Source: Acidobacteriota bacterium
Lineage (GTDB): Bacteria > Acidobacteriota > Vicinamibacteria > Fen-336
Direction: 5' to 3'
Length of the DNA: 42,168 nucleotides
NCBI GenBank assembly: GCA_022340585.1
Contig: JAJDNS010000136.1
Location: forward strand, 1 to 42,168
Below are positions 1 to 7,669 of this stretch, piece after piece (within the stretch, counting starts at the first letter, position 1; every line of letters begins with the position of its first letter). The translations under genes were made by a program, and so were the position numbers. The notes under the pieces are model-generated. The model saw only the letters and a program-made list of their open reading frames with translations, was not told where the DNA came from and searched no databases.

Positions 1-2
1 GG

Positions 3-350
3 CGGAGTGAGCCGGCTCCGGGGATGCTCGTCGTCCACCTGCCGGACGACGCGCCGCCGCCCGAGCAGGAGGAAGAGGGCGAGGACGCGTCCCAGATCGT
101 GTCCGAGTACCGCCCTTTCCTGGTGTCGGAGGGGATGGTACCGTTCTTCTCCCTGTGGCGGGGGACCTCCCTCGCCTTCCAGACGCGGCCGCTGCCGCCG
201 ACCTGGCTGACGGCCCGGATCGTCAGGACGAAACCGACGGTGCGTGAGCTGCGCCCCCCGGGTCTCCCCGAAGGGGCGCGCGTCGGGGCTGGGCCCGGAG
301 GGTCGCGGACGGACGCCGGGCGGCAGCAGGGAAACACCATTCGGCCGTAG
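3..350 (+). CDS. C-terminal fragment of an unidentified protein (runs in from the left edge)
   Basis: The reading frame is open from the window edge to a TAG at 348-350, so this is the 3' end of a gene that starts outside the window. The first about 85 codons have the strong G/C third-position bias of genuine genes here. They encode an acidic, proline-rich stretch (PEQEEEGEDASQIV) followed by a more ordinary segment rich in W, F and P. After about position 260 the composition turns into low-complexity G/R/P, so the last 30 codons may be less constrained. There are no recognisable motifs, membrane segments or family signatures. It converges with the minus-strand gene ending at 453. An ATG at 24 could be an internal start. 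Function unknown. Confidence 0.45.
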   Translation, partial: RSEPAPGMLVVHLPDDAPPPEQEEEGEDASQIVSEYRPFLVSEGMVPFFSLWRGTSLAFQTRPLPPTWLTARIVRTKPTVRELRPPGLPEGARVGAGPGGSRTDAGRQQGNTIRP

Positions 351-371
351 CCTCGGGGCACGGGCGAACAA

Positions 372-412
372 CGGGGGCCTGGGCGTCCCGCGTGCGCCGG
401 AGCGGGCCCCCG
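372..412. terminator. GC-rich inverted repeat between convergent genes
   Basis: An 8-bp perfect inverted repeat (372-379 CGGGGGCC with 405-412 GGCCCCCG) surrounds a 25-nt loop. It lies between a plus-strand gene ending at 350 and a minus-strand gene ending at 453. The position fits a shared terminator, but there is no T-tract and the large loop weakens the case. Confidence 0.3.
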
Positions 413-452
413 AAGCTCGAGCATGGTCCGCACGTCCGTGGTATTCGGGGAT

Positions 453-1652
453 CTATCCGAAGACCCGCTTGACGTGGGAGAGCAGCGCCCTGACCGGGCC
501 CCGGAGTCTCCGGCGGACCATGGCTCGCAGCAAGGGACGGGTCGGCATGGCCGCAAGGGCCTTGGCGAGCTTGTCGGCCTCGAACCGGGAGAGGGCCCGC
601 TCCATGGCCCGGAGAAGAGCCGGATCGGCACCGCGAGCCCTCAGGATCCCGAGATTCTCTTCGAAGTGATAGGCCATCAGGTCCATGGGAATCCACACCT
701 GGGCCACTCGCCCGGGGTCCAGAGGCGCATCGAAGGTGGGGCACCGGTCCAGAACCCCTGCTCCCTCCAGGGTGAGCATGGTGCGGACGCACTTCTCGCA
801 GCGACCGCAGTTGTAGGCGTTGTCCGGGTTCTCCCAGCACACCCGCAGATGCTCCAGGGCGGCGGGAAAATCGCTGATGGCCATCACCTTCTCGAAACGG
901 CTGGCCTCCGGACCGTCGTGGACGATGGCCACCGACTCGGTGCTCCACAGGGGGTCCAGCAGGGGATGGGAGCCGCAGGGGTCCAGATGCGCAAAGGTCT
1001 CCGATGACGGGATGAGGACCTGCCCGGCCAACCCCGGACCGAGAACGGCGACACCGGCCAGGGCGGGGCCGAACTGATGCATGTCCCAGGCCACGTGGTG
1101 GTCGGTGAAGGATCGGCTGTTCGTCTCGATCTCCACCAGGGGCTTGTCCAGGGCCGCCGCCGCCTTTCTGATGGCGGCGGCAACCTTGGTGCGGAGCTCG
1201 GTGTTCTCCAGCGGCATGTCGAAGCCGTGCACCAGCACCAGCGATGCGAGGGCCTCCCGGTGCTTGAGGGCGGTGTAGAAGGAGTCCACACCACCGGAGA
1301 AGAAGGCCGCGGTGCCGTCTCGGCGCGGCGGAGGTGCCTCCGTCCGGGGCTGCGCGTCCACCTGGATGCGCTGGAAGTCCGAGTGCCACTTGCCCAGGAT
1401 GTCCTGAACGGTGTCCAGGGCCGCCAGCAGGCGTGGCGAGACGCTGCCTTGCACCGCCATGGGCAGGCCCAGCCTCATGGCGGTGGGCAGGCAGGTGATG
1501 ACGAAGGCATCGGCCCCCTGAGGCACGAGCGCATCCCGCGGACCACGGAACCACAGGTCCCGGCTGCCCGCGGGAATCTCCACTCGAGAGGAGAACGTCA
1601 GCTTGTCTGCTTCGAAGCGGGCTTCCGGGGAACGGATGACCAGGTTCTTCAC
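453..1652 (-). CDS. PP-loop ATP pyrophosphatase, QueC-like
   Basis: This 399-residue cytoplasmic protein carries the PP-loop signature SGGVDS at residues 119-124, which binds the pyrophosphate of ATP in N-type ATP pyrophosphatases. It also has a four-cysteine cluster (C272, C282, C285, C288; C-x9-C-x2-C-x2-C) like the zinc site of 7-cyano-7-deazaguanine synthase QueC. Those enzymes adenylate a carboxylate and then convert it to an amide or nitrile. The protein is much longer than QueC (about 230 residues): about 110 residues precede the PP-loop and a basic tail follows, so it is a divergent relative and the substrate is unknown. It starts with GTG (1650-1652) two bases after the stop of the asparagine-synthetase-like gene, which implies translational coupling. 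No other queuosine gene is nearby, so I infer a role in modifying a glycan or secondary metabolite rather than tRNA. Confidence 0.75.
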   Translation of the reverse strand: MKNLVIRSPEARFEADKLTFSSRVEIPAGSRDLWFRGPRDALVPQGADAFVITCLPTAMRLGLPMAVQGSVSPRLLAALDTVQDILGKWHSDFQRIQVDAQPRTEAPPPRRDGTAAFFSGGVDSFYTALKHREALASLVLVHGFDMPLENTELRTKVAAAIRKAAAALDKPLVEIETNSRSFTDHHVAWDMHQFGPALAGVAVLGPGLAGQVLIPSSETFAHLDPCGSHPLLDPLWSTESVAIVHDGPEASRFEKVMAISDFPAALEHLRVCWENPDNAYNCGRCEKCVRTMLTLEGAGVLDRCPTFDAPLDPGRVAQVWIPMDLMAYHFEENLGILRARGADPALLRAMERALSRFEADKLAKALAAMPTRPLLRAMVRRRLRGPVRALLSHVKRVFG

Positions 1653-1654
1653 GT

Positions 1655-3439
1655 CTACTCCATGAGCCGGTCCGACAGCATCATCAACCCCAGCAAGGTC
1701 TTCAGCCGGGCCGAATCGGTGATGGCGTCAGCGCACACGATGGGCTCCTCGGGGGAGGGGACGTATCGAGCCAGGGCCTCGGCGTGGAACAGGCGATGGG
1801 CCGACGCTTGCCGGGAGACGGCCAGCCTGCGGATGGCGCTCCAACCGGGATTGTTGATGTCGAACTGGCGATAGTAGGTGCGTCGTTCCCTGCGCTTCGG
1901 TGACAGTCTACCCAGCCATCTCCCCATGAGCCGTCCGGCCTTCCGGGGCAGGGACTCCACGAGGGCCGGGGTCTCGCGAGCGTTGCGATCGACGGGCAGG
2001 ACCGCCAGACGACGGTACTCGCTCTTGAGGGTGTCGATCTGCATCTGGCGCTGGCTGAGATGGTTCAGGGGCATGCCGAGGCCGGTTTCCAGCATGGCCC
2101 GGTCCACGTACGGCATCACCGGCCAGACGAATCGAGCCAGCCGCCACGCGTAGGCCCCGACGTGGTAGCGGCCGCGATGGTACAGGCCCCACAGGGTGGC
2201 CTTCTGGAAGGGCAGGCCCGGCACCATGTCCCAGGCGGCACGCATCTGCTCGGTGCAGGCCGTCACCGCCTCGGTCATGGGCAGGGCCTTGATCAGCGAA
2301 TCGATCTCCTCCGGCGAGAAGCCCCACTCGCTGCCTCGGGCGAACAGGGCTTCGAAATCGTAGATCCCTCGCTGCTCGTTGTAGGCTGGGGGCACCAGGC
2401 TGCCTCCCATGATGGGATCTCCCAGGAAGCCGTTGACGAGGTCCCGGCAGTGGGGCACGAGGCGGTCCGCGTCACTGATCCAGCCGAAATCGTGGAAGGT
2501 GTTCGACAGGTGCTCCTCGCCCAGCTGAGCCAGGGCGACGGCCCCAAAGCGATCGAAGCGGGAAGAGAAGTGGACCACGGGCATGTCCAGGACTTCCGCC
2601 ACGCCCCCGGCGCAGCGGACCTCGTTCTCCCCGGGCTCGCCAAAGATGACGGCCGCGGTGGCTCCGGGCCTGAGGGCGTCCAGATGGCCGGCCAGAAGGC
2701 GCGAGTCCATGCCGCCCGAGAGCAGCATGCCCTCGGGGAAACGACGCGTGGACCGCGAGACGGCGTCGTGGAGGGTGGCATCGAACAGCCTGCGGGCCGG
2801 ACCGTAGTCCAGGCCGAAGTGCGCCTCCGAGGGCACCAGGGGGTTGGCTACCGGCGTCTGAGCGGGGGCGCCGGCCCGCCATTGGACCGCGCGCCCGGGC
2901 TCGGGGCGGTGAACGCCCTCCCACACCGTCTGGCCGTTGGCGGGATACGACTGGAGGAGGATGCCGGCGAGGCCTTCCTCGCTGACTCGTTTGTCGCAGT
3001 CCGGATGGAGGTGGACGAGGCCGGGCAGCGTGGAGAACAGCAATACCTCGGCGCTCGACCAGAAGTACAGGGGGAACAGGCCCAGGGTGTCCGTGCCGAG
3101 AGTGACCCGTCCGGACGCTTCCATTGTGCACGCCAGGTAGTAGCCGCCCTGGCCGTGCGTCTCCAGGGGCCCCGACTCCCCGACACGCCGGCCGAGAAAG
3201 CGGGCGGGGTCGCTCCCTTCCTCGGCATAGACGTCACCCAGAACCCAGGTCCAGGTTGCCCTCTCGAGTGACTGGTGGAGGGGAGTGGAATCGGCGACGG
3301 CGGCGAGCAGGGTCAGGTCGCCGTGGTCCCAGCGGTGACGGGCCAGACGCCTGTGGTCGTCCAGCCGCGCCCCGGCGTCACGAACGAATCGTCCGCGGCG
3401 TTCGGAGTCGGCGTCGACGATCCCCACGACAAGGGCCAT
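1655..3439 (-). CDS. Asparagine synthetase-like amidotransferase without glutaminase cysteine
   Basis: This 594-residue protein has the AsnB two-domain layout. The N-terminal half (about 1-200) resembles a class II glutamine amidotransferase domain, and the synthetase domain carries the PP-loop SGGMDS at 241-246. The N-terminus reads MALVV, so the Cys2 nucleophile of true glutamine-dependent AsnB is absent. Glutamine hydrolysis is therefore unlikely, and the enzyme should use ammonia or join another amine to an AMP-activated carboxylate, as known for lasso-peptide cyclases and for AsnB-like proteins in exopolysaccharide clusters. The long C-terminal extension with basic and aromatic residues is typical of the polysaccharide-cluster type. 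The ATG at 3439 has a good ribosome site (GGGGAGGG, 7 bases upstream). It lies 18 bp after the pyruvyl transferase gene and 2 bp before the QueC-like gene, so the three are probably co-expressed. The product is unknown. Confidence 0.8.
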   Translation of the reverse strand: MALVVGIVDADSERRGRFVRDAGARLDDHRRLARHRWDHGDLTLLAAVADSTPLHQSLERATWTWVLGDVYAEEGSDPARFLGRRVGESGPLETHGQGGYYLACTMEASGRVTLGTDTLGLFPLYFWSSAEVLLFSTLPGLVHLHPDCDKRVSEEGLAGILLQSYPANGQTVWEGVHRPEPGRAVQWRAGAPAQTPVANPLVPSEAHFGLDYGPARRLFDATLHDAVSRSTRRFPEGMLLSGGMDSRLLAGHLDALRPGATAAVIFGEPGENEVRCAGGVAEVLDMPVVHFSSRFDRFGAVALAQLGEEHLSNTFHDFGWISDADRLVPHCRDLVNGFLGDPIMGGSLVPPAYNEQRGIYDFEALFARGSEWGFSPEEIDSLIKALPMTEAVTACTEQMRAAWDMVPGLPFQKATLWGLYHRGRYHVGAYAWRLARFVWPVMPYVDRAMLETGLGMPLNHLSQRQMQIDTLKSEYRRLAVLPVDRNARETPALVESLPRKAGRLMGRWLGRLSPKRRERRTYYRQFDINNPGWSAIRRLAVSRQASAHRLFHAEALARYVPSPEEPIVCADAITDSARLKTLLGLMMLSDRLME

Positions 3440-3457
3440 GGCATCACCCTCCCCGGG

Positions 3458-4477
3458 TCACCAGTCCTGGTGCTCCGTCAGAGCGTGCGCGAGCTCCAGG
3501 GCCTGTCCCGGAGAGCCCGCCACCGACACCAGGGGCAGGTGCCCCGTCCAGGCGTCGAGAGTGTGGCTCAGCTTGCCGTAGCTGTTGTCCAGAACGACGT
3601 GAGGGACCCCGAGAAGCACGGAAAGGATGTGGCCGTGCAGCCGGTCGGTGACGACCACGCGGCCCCGGCTGAGGAGACGGACACCGGCTCGCAGCCGGGC
3701 TCGGGCGAACGCGTCGTAGACGGGAAGCACGCCACCCCAGAGGCCGCCGAGGAGGCGGGGTCGGAGCACTCGGCGCACGACCGCGCGCACGGCGCCCAAG
3801 AGCGGGTCGTCGTCTCCCCAGTCGGCGACGCGCCCACTGCCGACGTGGACGGCCGCACGATCGCCAGCCGTTTCCTTGTCCCCCCGGGCCAGGACCACGA
3901 GGTCGTGGGCCGGGCGCGACGATCTCCGCAGCGGGCCGAGGCCGAAGGCCAGGTCGGGGCAGAGGACCGCCGGCAGCCCCAGCTCGGTGCGCGCCAGCTC
4001 GAGGCTCTTCCGCTCCCGGACCAGCAGCGTCAGCCGATCGTGGGCGCCGAAGACCCGCCGCACGCGCTCCAGGTTGGCGCCGTCCTCGAAATGGATGGAC
4101 TGAGGCAGCTGCACGATACGGGACTCCGGGAAGCTCTCGACGATGTGCTCCCGGAAGTCCTGGAAGTAGTGCCACAGGTCGCCGAAGTTGCCTCCCCCCT
4201 GGATGAAGATCGGCCCGTCACCCACGGCGGCCCGCAGCGTGGCGGCCCGCAGCGTGAAGCAATCGCTCGCATAGACGACGCGGGCCCCTAGACGCTCGAG
4301 CAAGGCTCGCGTGCCCAGCCAGATCGCGCTGTCACCAACGTTGCCGTGGTTGGGGAAATCGAGGAGAGCGCACCGCTCACCGGGCCGCACCAACGGGCGC
4401 AGCACCGACTCCGCCTTCCCCCGCAACGCCGCGACCGTGGCCCGGGCAGCCTCCTCCGCCTCGTGCCTCGCGCTCAC
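3458..4477 (-). CDS. Polysaccharide pyruvyl transferase family protein
   Basis: This cytoplasmic enzyme probably transfers a pyruvyl or ketal group from phosphoenolpyruvate to a sugar of a surface polysaccharide (PF04230 family: CsaB, GumL, ExoV). Diagnostic features are the N-terminal NHGNVGD motif (residues 43-49), the glycine-rich QGGGNFGDLW (93-102), and the C-terminal DRLHGHILS followed by LGVPHVVLDNSYGK. Length is 339 residues from the GTG at 4475-4477, as usual for the family. I prefer this GTG because GGGAG sits at the right distance upstream. An in-frame ATG at 4531 would add 18 residues with no homologous look. It is the first gene of the set that continues into the two PP-loop enzymes. 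That context suggests an acidic, amidated or otherwise decorated glycan, but no glycosyltransferase is visible in the window. Confidence 0.85.
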   Translation of the reverse strand: MSARHEAEEAARATVAALRGKAESVLRPLVRPGERCALLDFPNHGNVGDSAIWLGTRALLERLGARVVYASDCFTLRAATLRAAVGDGPIFIQGGGNFGDLWHYFQDFREHIVESFPESRIVQLPQSIHFEDGANLERVRRVFGAHDRLTLLVRERKSLELARTELGLPAVLCPDLAFGLGPLRRSSRPAHDLVVLARGDKETAGDRAAVHVGSGRVADWGDDDPLLGAVRAVVRRVLRPRLLGGLWGGVLPVYDAFARARLRAGVRLLSRGRVVVTDRLHGHILSVLLGVPHVVLDNSYGKLSHTLDAWTGHLPLVSVAGSPGQALELAHALTEHQDW

Positions 4478-4603
4478 GACCGTGCTCCCTGCCCAACGGG
4501 GGGTGCACGCCGGGTCGAGTCGAGCGGCCATCGAGGGGGAGCCACGCGCAGATGCTCGTTTGGAGGCCGCGTTCCTGTCAAGGGCTCACGTCTCACGTGG
4601 CGG

Positions 4604-4629
4604 CGTCGGCGCGGCGGGCCGCGCCGACG
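4604..4629 (-). terminator. Hairpin after the cytochrome b/c gene
   Basis: A perfect 11-bp inverted repeat (4604-4614 with 4619-4629) with a 4-base loop lies 20 bases downstream of the minus-strand stop codon at 4650. It separates the cytochrome operon from the pyruvyl transferase gene that follows. There is no clear T-run, so termination efficiency is uncertain, but the position is right for an intrinsic terminator or 3'-end stabiliser. Confidence 0.5.
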
Positions 4630-4649
4630 AGTCCCTCCGAGACCCGCCT

Positions 4650-7310
4650 TCAGGGCGCGACGCAGCGCGGCGTGAGGCGGGTCAGTGACTCCCGGAAGCT
4701 CCGGTAGATCCGTTCGGTCTCGTCCTCGGTGGGCTCGTGACAGGAGAGGCAGGCGCCCACCCGGAGGATGCGGCGCTGCTCGTCCGGCGTGAACGGGCGC
4801 GCGTCCGAGCGTGTCGAGCTTCGTGGCCGTGGCGGCTCGAGGAAGCCGGTCCAGGCGTCGGCAGGGAGACCGTCGCGGAGAAGCTCCTCCGTTGGCTCGA
4901 ACGTCCAGCCTGGCTCGGTGCCGTTCGTGAGACGGAGCTCTCCTCGCCCCAGTCCCAGGGCGAGCGGGTCGTGATGACACGAGACGCACGACCGCCCCTT
5001 CGCGGCGGTGGTGTGGGGCTCGACCGGGGAGAAGAAGCGCTCGAACCGCCCCTGCTTCGCCAGAGCGGGGCCAAAGGCGCGGTCCACGTCCACGGGAGTC
5101 GTGCCCAGGGTGAGAATCATCCCCGGGACGAACGGCTCGATGCGTCCCGCCCCGGGACCGCGCACGCCGAGCGACGGCAGCTCGGCCCGGAAGTCCCCTC
5201 CCGTCTCGTGCCACAGGCCGTCGCTCCCGCGCTGGGTGTGACACTGGAGACACTGCGGCGCCCAGCCCGAGTGACACGCGGTGCAGGAGACACGCTCGTG
5301 CCCGAGGCCGGTGCAGGCGGCGGCCGGCGGCTTGAGAGGGTGACGCTTCCCGCTCAGCTTGCCCTCGAGGACGGGCTCGCCGTCCTCGCCCGCGAACACG
5401 TTGACGAGAGCGAGACCCGAGCGAGCGGCCACGAGGAAGCGCCGATCCTTCAGCTCCTCGTCGGCCCGCAGCCGCACGATCTTCCGAGACTCCTCGTCCA
5501 GCTCGTCCCAGCGGAGTGTCCGGGCGACGCCCGCCACGTGGCAGTCCTCGCACGTGACCTCGAGGGCGTCCTCCTCGTGAACGTGGGCCCGCCCGTCGCC
5601 CATGACCTCCCGGGCGGTGTGGCAGTCGACGCAGGCGAGTCCGGCGGCGTGGTGGACGTCGTCGGGACGTCGGGCGAAGACACGGCCATCCTGGAGCACG
5701 CGCCCGTCGCCCGGCCCGGCGCTCGGGGCGGGCTCCAGCGTCTCGTGCCAGCCGGCGTAGCTGGTGCTGACGCGCCCGGAGCGGCTGTGGCATCCGAAGC
5801 AGTGGGTGTCGGCGATCGCCAGGTCGAGGGAGGGATGGAGCTTCTGGTCGGCGTGGTGGTTGAGGTGGCAGGCCGTGCAGCCGCCCCCCCGCGACAGCTC
5901 GTCGACGGGGCCGGGCTCGGTCTTCTCGATCGCGAGGTGGCACCCGGCGCACAGATCCTTCAGGTGCAGGTCGGCGGGACTCTCGCCGAGCGAGCGGAGA
6001 CTGCCTCCGCCGTCGGGCGTCGAGGCCTCTCCGAACACGAACCGGTTCACACCCACGAAGCCCGCCCCCGTCGCCATGAGGGAGCGGTCGACCCGCTCGA
6101 CGATGTCTCCGTGACACCGGGTCGTGCCGCAGGTCGCGCGGGCAACCGAGAGGTTGCCGGGCACGAGAACCATCCCGGTGTGGGCGAGGTCCTCGTTCCC
6201 GGCCCACGGGTGCCCCCGGTGGCACGAGGCGCAGCCCACCGCCTCCGGGGAGTGGGAGGGCGCGAAGCCGCGCTCGTCGGCGTGACACGGGAGGCAGCCC
6301 TCGCGGCGACCGAGGACGAGAGGCACGTCGCCGCCGGCGACCTTCGGATCCGGCAGGTAGAGTCGCCAGTCGGTGAAGGTCGTGGCCTGGCGTGGTGCCG
6401 GGGGGCGCCACTCCCAGTTCGCCCCGCGGAGGAAGTGCCCGACGAGGGTGAGCCCGGCGTAAGCCACGAGGACCGCGGCCAGGAGCCCCTTCGCGGTTCG
6501 CGACCACCAGGGCGACATGAGCGGCAGGGACGCGAGGACGAGGAGTCCGCCGAGGAGCGGGATCCAGGCCTGGGCAGGGGATGTCAGCCAGTGAAGGAGC
6601 TCCTGCAGCCCCAGCATGTACCAGGGGCCCTTGATCACGGGACTCGCCGGGTCGTGAAGAGTGGGGACGAAAGCCACGGTGAGCAGAGCGCTCGCGCCGA
6701 GGGCGGTGAGCCAGGCGGCCGCGCTCGGCCAGGCTCGCCGAAAGTGCTCGACGATGAAAGCGAGGGTGAGCAGGGTGGCGGTGGCGGCGTGCTGCACGTA
6801 GAGGAGCTGGAGCGAACCCTCGGGTCCCACGAGCAACGCGTGAAGGGCGTCGCCCACGAGCGGCAGCCGCTCGAGCAGACCCGACATCACCTGACGGGCG
6901 AGCTGGCCCTCCGCATCGCCCTTGAGCACGTAGCCGGAGACCATCAGGTAGACGACCACGACCGTTGAGACGACGAGGCGCAACCACACACCCCACCGCA
7001 CGCGCGACTCGGTGCGCCGAGCCAGGTGCTCGATCAGGTGAAGGGCGGTGAAGACGAGGAAGAGCTGGGCCGACCAGTAGTGAAGCCCCCGGAGGAACGT
7101 GCCCGCCGGATTCGTGAGGAGCAGGAGCTGGAGCGAATCGAAGGCGGCGCCGGCGTCGTAGGGGATGGCGACGAGGGCTCCCGAGGCCAGGGCCAGCCAG
7201 AAGGTGGCGAAGGCCAGGTCGCCGACGCTCGGGAGCCGGGCGTTCCAGGCCTCGAAGAGCCGGGCGATCCCACTCTCAGGAGGGGAGGTCGATGACGAGG
7301 CCATTCCCAT
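4650..7310 (-). CDS. Cytochrome b fused to a dodecahaem cytochrome c
   Basis: An 886-residue membrane protein. Residues about 30-300 form a cytochrome b of the bc1/b6f type with two histidine pairs for two b haems: H77/H91 (H-x13-H) and H174/H189. A KGPWYMLGLQELLHW stretch (227-241) resembles the quinol-site region of the C-terminal cytochrome b half. From C339 onward the chain is a large extracytoplasmic domain with eleven CXXCH motifs (CLPCH, CASCH, CAGCH, CTACH twice, CFGCH, CVDCH, CEDCH, CLQCH, CVSCH, CLSCH) and one CX4CH (CGTTRCH), so up to twelve covalently bound haems. It overlaps the Rieske gene by 35 bp. By family knowledge, a Rieske/cytochrome b pair oxidises quinol. I infer that electrons leave through the haem wire to a periplasmic or external acceptor. 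The start is the most upstream ATG in frame, and the ribosome site is weak. No cytochrome c1 or terminal oxidase is encoded nearby. Confidence 0.88.
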   Translation of the reverse strand: MGMASSSTSPPESGIARLFEAWNARLPSVGDLAFATFWLALASGALVAIPYDAGAAFDSLQLLLLTNPAGTFLRGLHYWSAQLFLVFTALHLIEHLARRTESRVRWGVWLRLVVSTVVVVYLMVSGYVLKGDAEGQLARQVMSGLLERLPLVGDALHALLVGPEGSLQLLYVQHAATATLLTLAFIVEHFRRAWPSAAAWLTALGASALLTVAFVPTLHDPASPVIKGPWYMLGLQELLHWLTSPAQAWIPLLGGLLVLASLPLMSPWWSRTAKGLLAAVLVAYAGLTLVGHFLRGANWEWRPPAPRQATTFTDWRLYLPDPKVAGGDVPLVLGRREGCLPCHADERGFAPSHSPEAVGCASCHRGHPWAGNEDLAHTGMVLVPGNLSVARATCGTTRCHGDIVERVDRSLMATGAGFVGVNRFVFGEASTPDGGGSLRSLGESPADLHLKDLCAGCHLAIEKTEPGPVDELSRGGGCTACHLNHHADQKLHPSLDLAIADTHCFGCHSRSGRVSTSYAGWHETLEPAPSAGPGDGRVLQDGRVFARRPDDVHHAAGLACVDCHTAREVMGDGRAHVHEEDALEVTCEDCHVAGVARTLRWDELDEESRKIVRLRADEELKDRRFLVAARSGLALVNVFAGEDGEPVLEGKLSGKRHPLKPPAAACTGLGHERVSCTACHSGWAPQCLQCHTQRGSDGLWHETGGDFRAELPSLGVRGPGAGRIEPFVPGMILTLGTTPVDVDRAFGPALAKQGRFERFFSPVEPHTTAAKGRSCVSCHHDPLALGLGRGELRLTNGTEPGWTFEPTEELLRDGLPADAWTGFLEPPRPRSSTRSDARPFTPDEQRRILRVGACLSCHEPTEDETERIYRSFRESLTRLTPRCVAP

Positions 7311-7668
7311 CGCTGTCGCGAGAGACCCGCAAGGGAGCCAGGTCCGTGCCGGCCGGACCGCGCTTCAGGCGACCACGGGGGTCGAAGCGAGATCCGTGGC
7401 ACGGGCACGCCAGCGTCTCGTCCGCGGCCGGACGCACGGTGCACCCGAGGTGCGGGCAGCGTCGGGAGACCGCGGTGACGGTGTCGCCGTCACGCCACAG
7501 GGCCACGGGGCCGTCGACGGTCAGGCCTTCGGGCAACGGCCCGCGGACCGTGTGTCGACGCGGGGTCCGGGGTCGGGCGCCGTGGGCCCGGACCATGGAC
7601 CGCCAGAGCCCGCCCAGGGGCAGGAGTGAAAGCCAGGCGAGGACGCCTAGACGACCGCGGGCGCGCAC
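7276..7668 (-). CDS. Rieske 2Fe-2S protein
   Basis: This small iron-sulfur subunit accepts electrons from quinol in a bc-type complex. It shows both cluster-binding boxes: CPHLGC (C71, H73, with C76) and CPCHGS (C88, H91, with C90). The ligands are C71, H73, C88 and H91, and C76/C90 would form the disulfide typical of high-potential Rieske proteins. A hydrophobic stretch at residues about 7-25 is the probable membrane anchor. I chose the GTG at 7666-7668, giving 130 residues, because it lies one base after the kinase stop codon (TGAcGTG), which indicates termination-reinitiation. An in-frame ATG at 7704 would overlap the kinase gene. The 3' end overlaps the cytochrome b gene by 35 bp, so the two proteins are almost certainly made together and partner each other. 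Confidence 0.88.
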   Translation of the reverse strand: MRARGRLGVLAWLSLLPLGGLWRSMVRAHGARPRTPRRHTVRGPLPEGLTVDGPVALWRDGDTVTAVSRRCPHLGCTVRPAADETLACPCHGSRFDPRGRLKRGPAGTDLAPLRVSRDSDGNGLVIDLPS

Positions 7669-7669
7669 G

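Noticed and set aside
1655..3439. Calling this gene a true asparagine synthetase (asnB)
   Set aside because: The catalytic Cys2 is absent and the gene sits in a polysaccharide-type operon, so only an AsnB-like call is safe.
4474..6996. Long open frame overlapping the cytochrome gene on the same strand, and a 743-codon frame on the other strand (4737-6968)
   Set aside because: Both are arginine/glycine-rich shadows of the multihaem cytochrome, whose own frame has twelve haem motifs and two His pairs.
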